Below, piece after piece: positions 12,139 through 21,871 of a stretch of DNA of 64,000 nt. A model generated the notes under the pieces. It did not search any database and was not told the DNA's origin. It saw only the letters and a list, made by a program, of their open reading frames with translations. The stretch is from Amoebophrya sp. A120. Lineage: Eukaryota; Sar; Dinophyceae; Syndiniales; Amoebophryaceae. The DNA is taken from contig CAJINV010000002.1 in the NCBI GenBank assembly GCA_905178155.1, forward strand, positions 7,656,743 through 7,720,742, read 5' to 3'. The position numbers were made by a program, and so were the translations under genes. The stretch's first letter is position 1, and each line of letters opens with the position of its first letter.

Positions 12139-13595
12139 TCATTTTTGTTTCTTCATCTCAGGCGCTTTGGCCACATTGAGAAACTCCGCATCAGTTTGTT
12201 CGAGCAGCGTGGTGCTCTTCGAGGGGTTCATAACAGAGGAAGACTCGTTGCTGATCGTGGTCGAAATTCCTTCGCGGTTCTTCGAAATGGACGACTCTCC
12301 GCTGCCGCGCACCAGCAGTCCCTGGTCCTGCAAGTACTGGTTTACCATTTTCGGCAGAAACACAGATTGCAGCTTGAACACGACATTGCAAACCACCTTC
12401 GGCACGCCGAACAAGGTCCAAATTGAGCCGTTCTTGTGGTATTTCTTGGAGAAAAACGCTAGGAATAGGAAGAAGTACGAGAAGCAGAGAAACGCGTTCA
12501 AGGCCGAGTAGGTGAGCAGACAGGACGTGGTTGCTTGGTCGATTGGGCGGACGAATACGGAGTCGTACCAGAACGGCTTGCTGGCTAGTGTTTTACCGCT
12601 CTGCGAAGTAGGTCCAGCCAGCGCGCAGGTGAAGGGCCGGTAGGATGATGTTTTTTTACTAATCTGACCCGCAGCTGCACCGTCAATACTGTCCTCGTCG
12701 TAGTACTGCGAAAAGGTGATCAGATTCCAAACGAAGCCGCCGAACAGGTGGAAGATCTGCATGCTGGTAATGTACTTCGCAATCTTGGCCATGCCGGGAA
12801 TTTTCGCGTAATAGAGGTACATGACCACGTGGATGAAGGAGTTCAGCATACCAATCCAAAACCCGGCGCCGGTGAAAAGACCAGTGTAAAAGGCGAGGTA
12901 GGTGGTGGCATGGTGCCAGACGTGCAGCATCAGCAGCGGCTTCCCATTCAAAATCAGGATCACCTGTTTATTCGTGATAACGGAGGCGATGGGTTCAGTT
13001 CATCTCCAAGCATTTTTAGCATAGGTGATAATTTTGTCCGCACCTACATCAACGCAGGTAACAGCAGGTTCCTAGTTTAAGCAAATACCACTGGTGCTAG
13101 TTGTGACGAAAGATGTCCACAACTACATCAAACAGAACTGTGGCATTTTTTTACCGTATCCAGCGTCTCGTACAGTTTTGACGCCAGAAACGCAACCAGA
13201 GCGACGGGAAAAATCTGGGATTGCCGCCGCATTTCCGACTGCGTCATCACGGTGTAGAAACTTGGGTCCTTGTTCCCGTTCTTCTCTATGAGGATCTGCG
13301 TATCCTTGTAAAGAAGCACAATCACGTACATCAGAAACGCGGACTGCAAGGCCAGAAACACATTGTGCGCAAATTGGATCGGTTGGGAAACCAGCGAAAT
13401 TTTCGACGACGGCGCACCATCCTCACCTCCTTTTGCTTTGCTCACCAGCCCGCAGCAGGCGCTGCGCACTAGCCCGGCACCCGCAAGCGCGATGAAGTAG
13501 GCCGGAAAGGAGTAGGGAACGTATTCTTCCAGTGCCGCAGCATGCGGCGAGAGCAAGTCGATCAGACTTGCTTCATCCAGCAACAGTGCGCTCAT
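12139..13595 (-). CDS. ELO-family very-long-chain fatty-acid elongase (3-ketoacyl-CoA synthase)
   Basis: Exons 13595-13155 and 12963-12139 are joined in phase 0 across a 191-bp intron (GTAAAA donor, ACAG acceptor), giving 421 residues. ELO proteins condense malonyl-CoA with long acyl-CoA in the ER membrane. Family signatures are complete: SKLYETLDT just before the intron, the catalytic histidine box HVWHH at residues 161-165, NSFIHVVMYLYY shortly after, then ITSMQIFHLF. Several hydrophobic helices span both exons; the last (around CLLTYSALNAFLCFSYFFLF) is followed by a Lys-rich segment. The protein is longer than the usual 270-350 residues, because of a Ser/Lys-rich insertion after the QIFHLF helix and an extended C-terminal tail ending EMKKQK. 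The start is an ATG opening the first hydrophobic region. Substrate preference (saturated or polyunsaturated) cannot be told from sequence alone. Confidence 0.9.
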
Positions 13596-14595
13596 TATTC
13601 TTGATTTTTACAACAGGGCCTCACTCTCTACTCCAAGTCTGCCACTTCCGCCAGGGTTGATGGCGCAAAGAGTACAATTTCTCTCTGACTGCACCGTCGA
13701 ATGCCCTACGAATTTATTTGGAGAGAATTTTGCCGATGGCAATATAAAGTGCGAGGCTTTTGACTTTGTTTTTATACGTAATCTTTCCACACAGGTGAGG
13801 CATTTTTGACTCGTAGCGCGTCTCTCGTATACTCTTTCTACTCACCAGGAGCTGAAGGTGAAGGCAGGGGCAACAATTCCTTTTGAAGCTTAGACCTTTA
13901 AGGATTGGCAGCGAAGCTTCTTCATGTCGCGGGTATTCTTTCAACCCAAACTTCCATAACACATAGGATCTTTCTCGGTGTAAGCTACACAAAATGAGAC
14001 ACGAGAAAGCCAGCACCGGGTAGATTTTGTCTCGGTCTCCAAGAGCTTACATTTTGTTTTTTTTTTTCTGAACCTGATGGAGAGGTTCTCCGCCTGGTCG
14101 TAAGTTTTTCGGAGAGTAGCAGCCGCGCATGAGCATCAATTTCAATAAATCAAAAGATGCGAAGAACAAATTCATCTCGGATGGATCAATAGACGATCTC
14201 CGACTGCTACTGAATGTAAATTTCCCTTCGGTCCTGTATTATACTATGAGAAGCAAGTCTTTATTTCTAACACCTACACAGCGCTATCCCCAATGGTCGC
14301 GACGCAAGTCGTCCGCTTGTACAACGAGGGCATCATAGCAAAATAAACTGCCAAAAACTACTAAAAAAGTACCGTGCTGATGCTTCTGCTACCATCTTCT
14401 ACTCCATACGCATCAAGTCGGTGAAAATACGCATTTGAGTGGTGAGCCAGGAGCGTAAACAAGTAAGTACAGAAAAATGAAACTTTATCTGCAGCTATGG
14501 TTACACAAAGAACACAGTGGTGCTCTTCAAGAACATGTCAAGGATGCATGAACGCGAGAAAGCCTAAGTACAGTAGTCTACCACGTACCTCTCTG
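13596..14595. other. Spacer, no gene recognised
   Basis: About 1 kb between the elongase and the next gene, with a long T run near 14053. No reading frame with coding character was found. The preceding gene may extend here: its stop codon lies in CGGTAGCA, which could instead be a GTA-type donor in phase 2. Confidence 0.5.
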
Positions 14596-16706
14596 CTACC
14601 GATGATGCCCGTGGTGCGAGGCGGCACCTCCCCCGTGGTACGGCCCCCCGCCCCCACCCATAGCGTCTCGCGCCTTTGCCCGACGTTCCGCCTCTTCCCT
14701 CTCCTTCTTCGCGTCGGCCTGTTGTTTCTCTAACCGGGCGAGCCGCGCGTCTTTCTGGCGCTGCATCTCGGCCTCGGAGGGGGCCGCTCCCAGCGCCGTC
14801 CCACTGCCAGAAGAGCCCCCCGTGGTTCCGCCAGCAGTTGACCAGGTGATTCGTGCCTGTTGCTGCCCAGCACCACCGGTCGGTTGCTGCTGGTGCTGCC
14901 CCCCCGCTCCACCGCTCGTGTATTCGCCGCTGGTTCCTCGCGGAATGCCCGTTTCCCCAGCTGCAGCTCCTCCAAGTGGGTTGTTTACCGGGTGCGTGGC
15001 GTCGCCCCGCTTTATCAGGTAGGATTTCGGTGCGGTGTCCTGCTCTCCAGAGGCTGCATTTTGGCTGGCTCGCTGCAGTGCGCTGGCGGTCGAGCTGAAA
15101 ACCGGCTCTCGTTCCTCGAGTCCCTGCGTCTTTGCCAGCACGTGGTCGATCGTAGCCAGGACTTGGAGGTTGTGGAAGTTCTGCGAATGCGCCTTGACGT
15201 AGCCGATCTGCAGCTGCGTTTTCTCCTCCTCCAGGTCGCGAATCTTCATCGCCGCGCCCACCAGCATGTCGGAGATCTTACTCGCGTCCACGTGTTCTCC
15301 CGAACTCACACGCCGGGCCAGGTCCTCCAGCAGGTCCGGCGCAATGTGAGCCGTCGGCCGCTGGGACTGGGATTGCGCCCCTGCGGCTGCTGCTGGCGTA
15401 CCACCTCCTCCGGGGCTTTTATTCACCGACGGTATTGGCTGGTTGCCTGCGGTCGGAGAGCCAGAACCTACGCAAGGAAAAGATGAGGAGCTAAAAACTA
15501 CAAGCAAGTGAGCCACGACATCACGGCCTGTGTCCTGTATGTCTGCGAAGGAACAGGAGGTAATATTTTATATTCCTCATTTCTGGAACGAAACAGGACG
15601 AGAAGCAGAAGCACAAACATTCGTTGAGCAGGCACGCAGTTCTACTTTTCACTCGGATGAATAAGCAATAGGAATAGGAACGAATGTATGACGTCCTACT
15701 GAAGAAAACGCGATCAAAATTGAAGATGTTGTACCTGGTACTAATTGCTCCGCAGCAAGAGCACCACCTCCCTCCTGCCCGGTCGCGGCAAGCGCGCCGC
15801 CAGTAGAAGACACGAAACTCGACGGCTGCGCACCACCGGCCGCTGCTGCGGCGGGTGTGGAACCCACGCTCGCGGTTGCCCGTTCCTTGACGAGCACGCC
15901 GTGCTTCAAGACAGTTCTTGTTTCTACGTCTTCCATTTCCGCGTCTTCGGTGCTGAGCGCGAGCAGTTCGTCCACGGTCAGCTTGTTGGGGCCAAGCTTC
16001 GCCTGTCCTTCCTGGTTCTGACTGGCGGAGGAGCGGCCAGCCGTATTGTGCTCCCAGTCGCGCTTCTTGAAATTGCCAGACTCCACCTGAACAGTGTGAG
16101 TGTGTCTGTGTGCTATGATTTTGTTGCATTCAAAGTCCATCCTCTTCTTTGACTTCCCCTTGACCCGGCAAAAGCAAAATAAACACTCAAATTGCAGTCC
16201 TACAAGGTTACGGCATTGATTTCATTATCAACCTTCGTAGCAGCAAGCTGCTGGCTTTTCTCCCTTTGCTTCGCTTCCAGCATCTCTAAGCGTTTTTGCC
16301 TGATATTCTCCGCGTCTGCAGGCCCACCAGCGCCATGAGAAGTAGTGCCTAAACTCCTGGCCACTGGCTGGAATCGACCACTTGAAGCTGCTGCAGTTGC
16401 TGTCCCCCCAAGAACAGCCGCGCCGCCGGCAACGACCCCGCCCGATGTTGGTGTAGCCGAGCTTGTTGCGTCCTCTGCAGGTGGCATCGGGCTGTCTTCG
16501 TTGGGATCCAGCAACGCAGGTCCTCCGGGCATATTTCCACCGGTAGAAGTGGTGCTCATCGTCGCTGCATTCAGGGCTTTCAACCTATGGAAAGTTCTCG
16601 CCGTCAGCTCGGTCTCGTCCATATTTGGGTTCAGTGCCCGCTCTCGCGCCAGGGCCTCGCGAAACCGCTTTTTCGCCTGGTCCTGCTGCTCGCTCGTGGT
16701 GTTCAT
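14596..16706 (-). CDS. Low-complexity protein with charged helical C-terminus, function unknown
   Basis: Three exons, 16706-16212, 16086-15735 and 15467-14596, are joined in phases 0 and 1 with GTAACC and GTACAA donors, giving about 572 residues. The N-terminus has a charged helix (KKRFREALARERALNP) and a second one (QKRLEMLEAKQREKSQQ). The middle contains KLTVDELLAL and Ala/Gly/Ser/Thr-rich tracts. A possible structured segment in the last exon runs from about PDLLEDLARRVSSGEHVD to FHNLQVLATIDHVLAKT. The C-terminus is a Lys/Glu/Arg coiled-coil-like stretch followed by a Gly/His-rich tail. I recognise no family. The exon model rests on the phase matches and on continuous composition. The TAG stop could alternatively be part of a phase-2 GTA donor. 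Confidence 0.55.
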
Positions 16707-16739
16707 TTTCGAATAGTAGGGGGGGTAATGGTAAAGCAA

Positions 16740-18071
16740 GTTGTAAAAGTACCTAATTATGAAGAAGATAAATCATACGGGCCGCTTTCGATGGTTCCGA
16801 TTGTTTCTGCGCTGGTGCGCGTCGAGGTGGAAATCCAGCCGGAAATACAAATTAAAAAAAGTAAGACTGTTACCGGATGCGTTCGAAAGGTTGTACCAAA
16901 TTTCGACTAAGTTGTTAGCTTCTTTCTTTTTTTTTCGGTGTAGCAATATGCACCTTGGTCAGCAGTTTTGGCAACAACTTCATTTGGCCAACTCGTCAAG
17001 GCACTCGCAATAATCCTCACACTCAAACCAAAACATCAGGATTTCGTTGAAACACCTGTACTTTCCTTCTCACTGTCATTCTGGAGGCAGGCTAGACGCT
17101 CACAGAAAATTTCATTCGGAAGCACCACAACTCATGGGTTCTGGTCCAGGCAAGAAAAGCACGAAAAAAAAACCTAATGAGTCACTCTAGTCACGCAGGC
17201 GGGTGCGGCCGCGGCGAAGAAAAAAATTCAAATTTTTCCAACATCATGAAAAATGGACATCAAAAACAAAAAAAGTGAGATTCATTGGTTCGTTGCACCT
17301 CTCTCATTGCTATTCAAGCTAGATGCTCATTGATGATCGCGAGTAGTTGGACTCAGGCTCACAAAGTGGCTTGAGGCCTCATGTTAATCAGCATGTGGTA
17401 ATGTTAGTCTTTGTTTTTTACTCAGAATAGCTTGCCCTTGAGGCATCATTTTGGTGACCATGTTGTGGAAGAAACCTTTGCTGCTCGGTGTTCATTGCTT
17501 TCTTTGCATACTCCGCTATTGGTTTTGATACTTTAGTAGTTGGAGTATGTAGCTATGTATCAATGGGTCAATTTCAATTAGTCATTTCATGGCTTGTTTT
17601 TTTAATTACAGTATTCATTTCATTGATTTGACGACGTAAAAAGACAACTTGAATTTCTTCATGTTCATTTTGCTTTTGATATTCTACTTTACGAAATAGA
17701 TGCCCACGGACTTCGCTCAAATAGGTGCGAGCTTTTACCACGTTGCTTTGCAACAGTTTATTTTTTAGGGACGAGCCATCCAGCACGTCGCGTTCCTATT
17801 TTCTAAAAAGACAGAAGGGAGGAGCATTCTGACTTGGATTTTTCCAAAAACCAAATCTAGTCGCTCCTGTGAATAATTTGCTAAAAATCAAAACTTTGAG
17901 TAAGGAAGCTATCAAACAACAGATTCTGTATTCTCAACAAACAAATTTGATATTTCTTGGAAACGGCCTTCGCACAAGCATGGTCCAAGACCAAGCAAGC
18001 GTAGGCGTACTATTGTCATGTCAGACTTCAATTTATTACGACTTGCATTCGAGCCCGAATTTTTCATTCAC
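16740..18071. other. Low-GC spacer, no gene established
   Basis: About 1.3 kb of low-GC DNA between two minus-strand genes. Minus-strand positions 17574-17786 hold a 70-codon charged frame, and plus-strand positions about 17458-17627 hold a hydrophobic frame of about 55 codons without an ATG at its beginning. They overlap each other and neither can be supported as a gene. Confidence 0.45.
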
Positions 18072-21000
18072 CTATTTCTTTGCTTTTTTCTTCTTCAGCT
18101 CCGGTTTGGGTCCCGCACCCGCGGCCGATCGCGTGACGAGTTCGGCTCGCTCCTGCTGCGCTTGTGCCGAGGCGGAAGAAGACGAGCGGTCGCTTCGGCT
18201 CGCTGAAGAAGTTGATGCGCCTTGTTGTTCTTCACCGTCCCTTGTGGTTGGCTGTGCAAACGCGATGTTTTTTGACACTCCCGCCCTCGGCGTTAGCTTC
18301 CGCTTGGCCTGAGCATTCTGGTGGCCGAGTAGAGATGATGGCTCCTGCTCGATGTTGCTTCTCGCCGTCTTGGTCTTTGCCTTTGTCCCGTCATCCTCCG
18401 GGGTGATACTGAACTCGTCCACGGGAGTGTCCAGGTCTACAGCAATAGCTCGTGTTGTTGGCGACGACGCGGGGACCTGCGTTCGGTTCTGCTGGTTTTG
18501 TGATTGATACCCGAGTTGCGGAGGTGGCGGTCGGACTACCGACTTGGGCGCGACAGGTCGCAATACAAAGTCGCCAGTTGTATTTGTTCCTCCCGTAGCT
18601 CCCACTCCGTACATCGGGGATCGATGGTCGTCGGGGGACACATCGACAGAACTGCTAGTAGTAAACTCCTGTAGCTCTCCTGGACCACCTTCACCTGGAG
18701 GCTCTTGCGTCTTTACCACTTCTGGCGGCTCGCCGGGAGACACTGAGCCTCCGCTCGACGACGAAGACTTCGAGGAGGAAGAGTACACTGCAAGGATGGG
18801 GTTACCATTTGCATCCGGGTCATCGGAAGAATACAATGGACTGGAAATCATTTCTCCGTCGCGCCCCTTGAACAGAGGCACCTTGGTCATCGGCACTCCA
18901 GCTCTCGCACCGTCACTTTCAGGGTTCTTGTGCCTGCCCTTCGTGTAGTAGTGCGGCCTGAGTTCATCTTTCGCTGTGGTCTCGTGATCGTCGTAAGGCG
19001 CCGCCCCAGACTTCTGCGACAAAGTAGTAGTAGCAGAAACTTCAGTTGCTTTGAAGTTAGTTAAGTCCGGAGCGGCCTGATATTTTGACGACGCGGATGA
19101 TTCTTTCGACGATGGTGGCGCGTTGAAGTGCTCGCCGTCCCTTGTGGGGGGACTACGACCTCCTCCAGGAGCTCCTTCACGACTCGAAGATGCAGTTGCT
19201 GCAGCTGCGTTATTTTTTGCCGACTTCTTCTCTTCTTTCACCACTTGTTTTCCCCCTTGTTGCGCTTCTTGCCCCAACAATAGCTCTTGCTGTGCCGTCG
19301 CCAAATTCTGGTCGAGGTACGCACGGGCCTTCTGCGATAATTTCTGCTTGTTTGATGCGGGTTTCGACGACGTCGCAAAATCTTCTTCCTGCGATTCGGA
19401 TTCTTGCTCCACCTCCGTGTTGCTGAGAGAAGTGTTGTAGTCCAACGGGTGCCTTCGCGATTTGCCGTATTCCGCGTTCCCCTCCGCCAGCTCCCTCTGC
19501 ACCGCGGTGACGGCTGTGTTCAAGAAGTCCAAGACTTTTTTCTGCTTTTCCTGCTCTTGCTTCTTCTCCCTCAGCAGCTCTTCTTTCTCCATCGGTAGTT
19601 GCTTCTTCGTCGGCAACACTGCATTCTCGTACAGCGAATCTTCATGTTGCAGGTACAGCTCCTGCGCTGTCTTCACCGCGTTCTTCAGTGCCGCAAGCGC
19701 GTTCTGCCGCCGCTCCACGTCGACCGCCGAGTCGGACGGGAGAACTTCGGTGTCAAACAACTTCTCATTCGGGTGCCCAACAAGATAGTGGTCTTTCGCT
19801 TCCTGCACCGCTTGCTCGAGCGCTTTCAGCGCGTTGCGCCGGTTTTCCACGTCCTTCGCAGCCTCATTTGGCCTCACTTCGTCGTCATACAGCTCATCCG
19901 GGAACTGCAAATAATGCGCTTTCGCCTCGCTCACCGTCCGCTGCAGGAACAGCAGCGCGTCGCGCTTCCGCTGGTCAGCGATCGCGCCCTGGCTGAAGCC
20001 GAATTCGTTGCTGTGCAGCGCATCCTGGTCTTGCACAAACAATTCCTTCGCATCGTTAATCGTGTCGTTCAGTGCGGCCTGTGCGTCCTGTTTCCGTTGC
20101 TGCTCAATGGCGGCTTTGCTGCGGTGGACTTCGTTGCTGTGCAGGGCGTCTTGGTCCTGGACAAACAGCTCCTTCGCATCCTTGATCGCGTCACGGAGCG
20201 CGTCTTCCGCGTCCTGTTTTCTCTGCCGCGCGAGCGCGGATTGGCTCCGCAGCACCTCCTTGCTGTGCAACTCGTCTTGATCTTGGACAAAAAGCTCCTT
20301 CCCATCCACAATTGCGTCCCGGAGGGCGCTTTCTGCGTCTTGCTTCCGCTGGGCTGCGATCGCGGATTGGCTCGGCAGCACCTCTTTCCTGTGCAGCTCA
20401 TCTTGATCTTGCAAAAACAATTCTTTTCCGTCAACGATCGCGTCGCGCAGGGCCGCAGCCGCGTCCTGCTGTCGCTGGGCTTCAATCGCGGATCGGCTGC
20501 GCAAGACCTCGTTGCTGTGCAGCACGTCTTGGTGCTGAACGAACAGCTCCAACGCATCCGTTACCGCGTCCCTTAACGCTTGCCCCGCGTCCTGCGTTCG
20601 TTGTGCTTCGATCGCGGACTGGCTCCTCAACACCTCTTTGCTGTGCAGTCTGTCCTGATCTTGCACAAACAGCTCCTTCGCGTCCACAAGTGCGTCGCGC
20701 AACGCCTGCTCTGCGTCTTGCGTCCGCTGCGCCGCCGTCGCCGCGCGACTCCGCGTTACTTCTTTGCTGTGCAACTCGTCTTGATGTTGCACGAACAACT
20801 CCCTCCCGTCGACGATCGCGTCCCGCAGCGCTTGTGCCGCGTCTTGTTTTCTCTGCGCTTCAATCGCGGACCGGCATCGTTGCACTTCCTGGCTGTGCAA
20901 GGCATCTTGGTCCTGGACGAACAACTCTTGCGCGTCCGCTATCGCGTCCCGCAGCGCTTCCCGCGCATCCTGGGCCCGCTGCGCCTCGATCGCGGACTGG

Positions 21001-21716
21001 CTGCGTTCCACCTCCTTGCTGTGCAACTCATCCTGACCCTGGACAAACAGCTCTTTCGCGTCCTTGATAGCATCCCGCAACGCGTCCCGTGCGTCCTGTT
21101 GTCTCTGATCTTCCAGCGCACCCTTGCTGCGGAGCACTTCGTCACTGTGAAGCCGGTCGTTATCCTGGACAAAAATCTCCCGGGTATCCCGCATCGCCTG
21201 CGCCACCGCTCCGCGCGCGTCCTTGCGCCGCTGCAGGTCCTTCGCGTACTGCGACAAGCGGACACTGTCGTCAAACAGTTCATCCTTGCTGCCGACAAAC
21301 AGCGCCTGGGCGTCGACCACGGCCTGGCGGAGCACCGCGAGCGCGTTTTGCTCCCGTTCCAGCGTCACGGCTGCCTGGCTCTGCAGAATTTCGTTGCTGT
21401 ACACCGTCACCTCCTTTTCGTGCAGCAGCTGTTCGCGCGCTGCTTCCACCGCCACGCCCAGCACGGCGAGCGCCTCCTTCTGCTTGCCGTAGGCGTGGGC
21501 GGACATGCTCGGCTGCACCAGATTGTCGTGCAGGTCGTCGCGGGCTTGCACGACGTGCTCCTGTGCGTCGGCGACGGTCTGCCCCAGGACCGCCAGGGCG
21601 TCCTTGCGCCGCTCGGCATCCAGTGCGTCCTTCGTGGGCAGCACCTCCTCGTGCGATTCCTCCTCATACTCGATCTTCACATCTGACACGGTCTGCCCCA
21701 ACATCGAGGAAGCCAT
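18072..21716 (-). CDS. 1214-residue protein with about sixteen 42-residue helical repeats
   Basis: Single open exon from the first ATG (MASSMLGQTV) to TAG. From about residue 24 to 700 it consists of tandem 42-residue repeats. The consensus runs EVLRSQSAIEAQRKQDA, then ALRDAIVDAKELF, then VQDQDELHSK. The central copies are most alike and copies at both ends are progressively diverged, the usual pattern of expansion from the middle. Alternating charged and Ala/Leu positions predict long alpha-helices. After the repeats come a Lys/Glu/Gln-rich coiled-coil segment (EKEELLREKKQEQEKQKK) and about 450 residues of Ser/Thr/Pro/Gly-rich, probably disordered sequence ending in ELKKKKAKK. There is no signal peptide or membrane segment. 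It resembles structural or scaffold repeat proteins of protists in general form only; no family is recognised. Confidence 0.75.
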   Translation of the reverse strand: MASSMLGQTVSDVKIEYEEESHEEVLPTKDALDAERRKDALAVLGQTVADAQEHVVQARDDLHDNLVQPSMSAHAYGKQKEALAVLGVAVEAAREQLLHEKEVTVYSNEILQSQAAVTLEREQNALAVLRQAVVDAQALFVGSKDELFDDSVRLSQYAKDLQRRKDARGAVAQAMRDTREIFVQDNDRLHSDEVLRSKGALEDQRQQDARDALRDAIKDAKELFVQGQDELHSKEVERSQSAIEAQRAQDAREALRDAIADAQELFVQDQDALHSQEVQRCRSAIEAQRKQDAAQALRDAIVDGRELFVQHQDELHSKEVTRSRAATAAQRTQDAEQALRDALVDAKELFVQDQDRLHSKEVLRSQSAIEAQRTQDAGQALRDAVTDALELFVQHQDVLHSNEVLRSRSAIEAQRQQDAAAALRDAIVDGKELFLQDQDELHRKEVLPSQSAIAAQRKQDAESALRDAIVDGKELFVQDQDELHSKEVLRSQSALARQRKQDAEDALRDAIKDAKELFVQDQDALHSNEVHRSKAAIEQQRKQDAQAALNDTINDAKELFVQDQDALHSNEFGFSQGAIADQRKRDALLFLQRTVSEAKAHYLQFPDELYDDEVRPNEAAKDVENRRNALKALEQAVQEAKDHYLVGHPNEKLFDTEVLPSDSAVDVERRQNALAALKNAVKTAQELYLQHEDSLYENAVLPTKKQLPMEKEELLREKKQEQEKQKKVLDFLNTAVTAVQRELAEGNAEYGKSRRHPLDYNTSLSNTEVEQESESQEEDFATSSKPASNKQKLSQKARAYLDQNLATAQQELLLGQEAQQGGKQVVKEEKKSAKNNAAAATASSSREGAPGGGRSPPTRDGEHFNAPPSSKESSASSKYQAAPDLTNFKATEVSATTTLSQKSGAAPYDDHETTAKDELRPHYYTKGRHKNPESDGARAGVPMTKVPLFKGRDGEMISSPLYSSDDPDANGNPILAVYSSSSKSSSSSGGSVSPGEPPEVVKTQEPPGEGGPGELQEFTTSSSVDVSPDDHRSPMYGVGATGGTNTTGDFVLRPVAPKSVVRPPPPQLGYQSQNQQNRTQVPASSPTTRAIAVDLDTPVDEFSITPEDDGTKAKTKTARSNIEQEPSSLLGHQNAQAKRKLTPRAGVSKNIAFAQPTTRDGEEQQGASTSSASRSDRSSSSASAQAQQERAELVTRSAAGAGPKPELKKKKAKK
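19590..21650. repeat. 126-bp tandem repeat encoding the 42-residue units
   Basis: In-frame tandem array of about sixteen 126-bp units inside the preceding gene. Signature plus-strand pieces such as TTGCTGTGCAACTCGTCTTG and CAAACAGCTCCTTCGC recur every 126 bp. Units around 20020-21080 are the most similar. Confidence 0.85.
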
Positions 21717-21871
21717 CAAGGAGCTGGTGTCGTGGTTGTCGTTTTAAAATGACATGTGGAATTTGCAGAAATGAATTCCAAGTCGCAAGGGAGTAGCAAG
21801 AGTGTCAGTCATGTCACCCTTCTTCCTTCACAGTATTACTAGTCTCAGCCCAATTGTATGTTGTTCATGTT

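Noticed and set aside
19599-21686. Plus-strand frames of 250-370 codons opposite the 42-residue repeats
   Set aside because: They are shadows of the in-frame 126-bp repeat; the minus-strand frame is longer, has an ATG and gives the amphipathic helical repeat.
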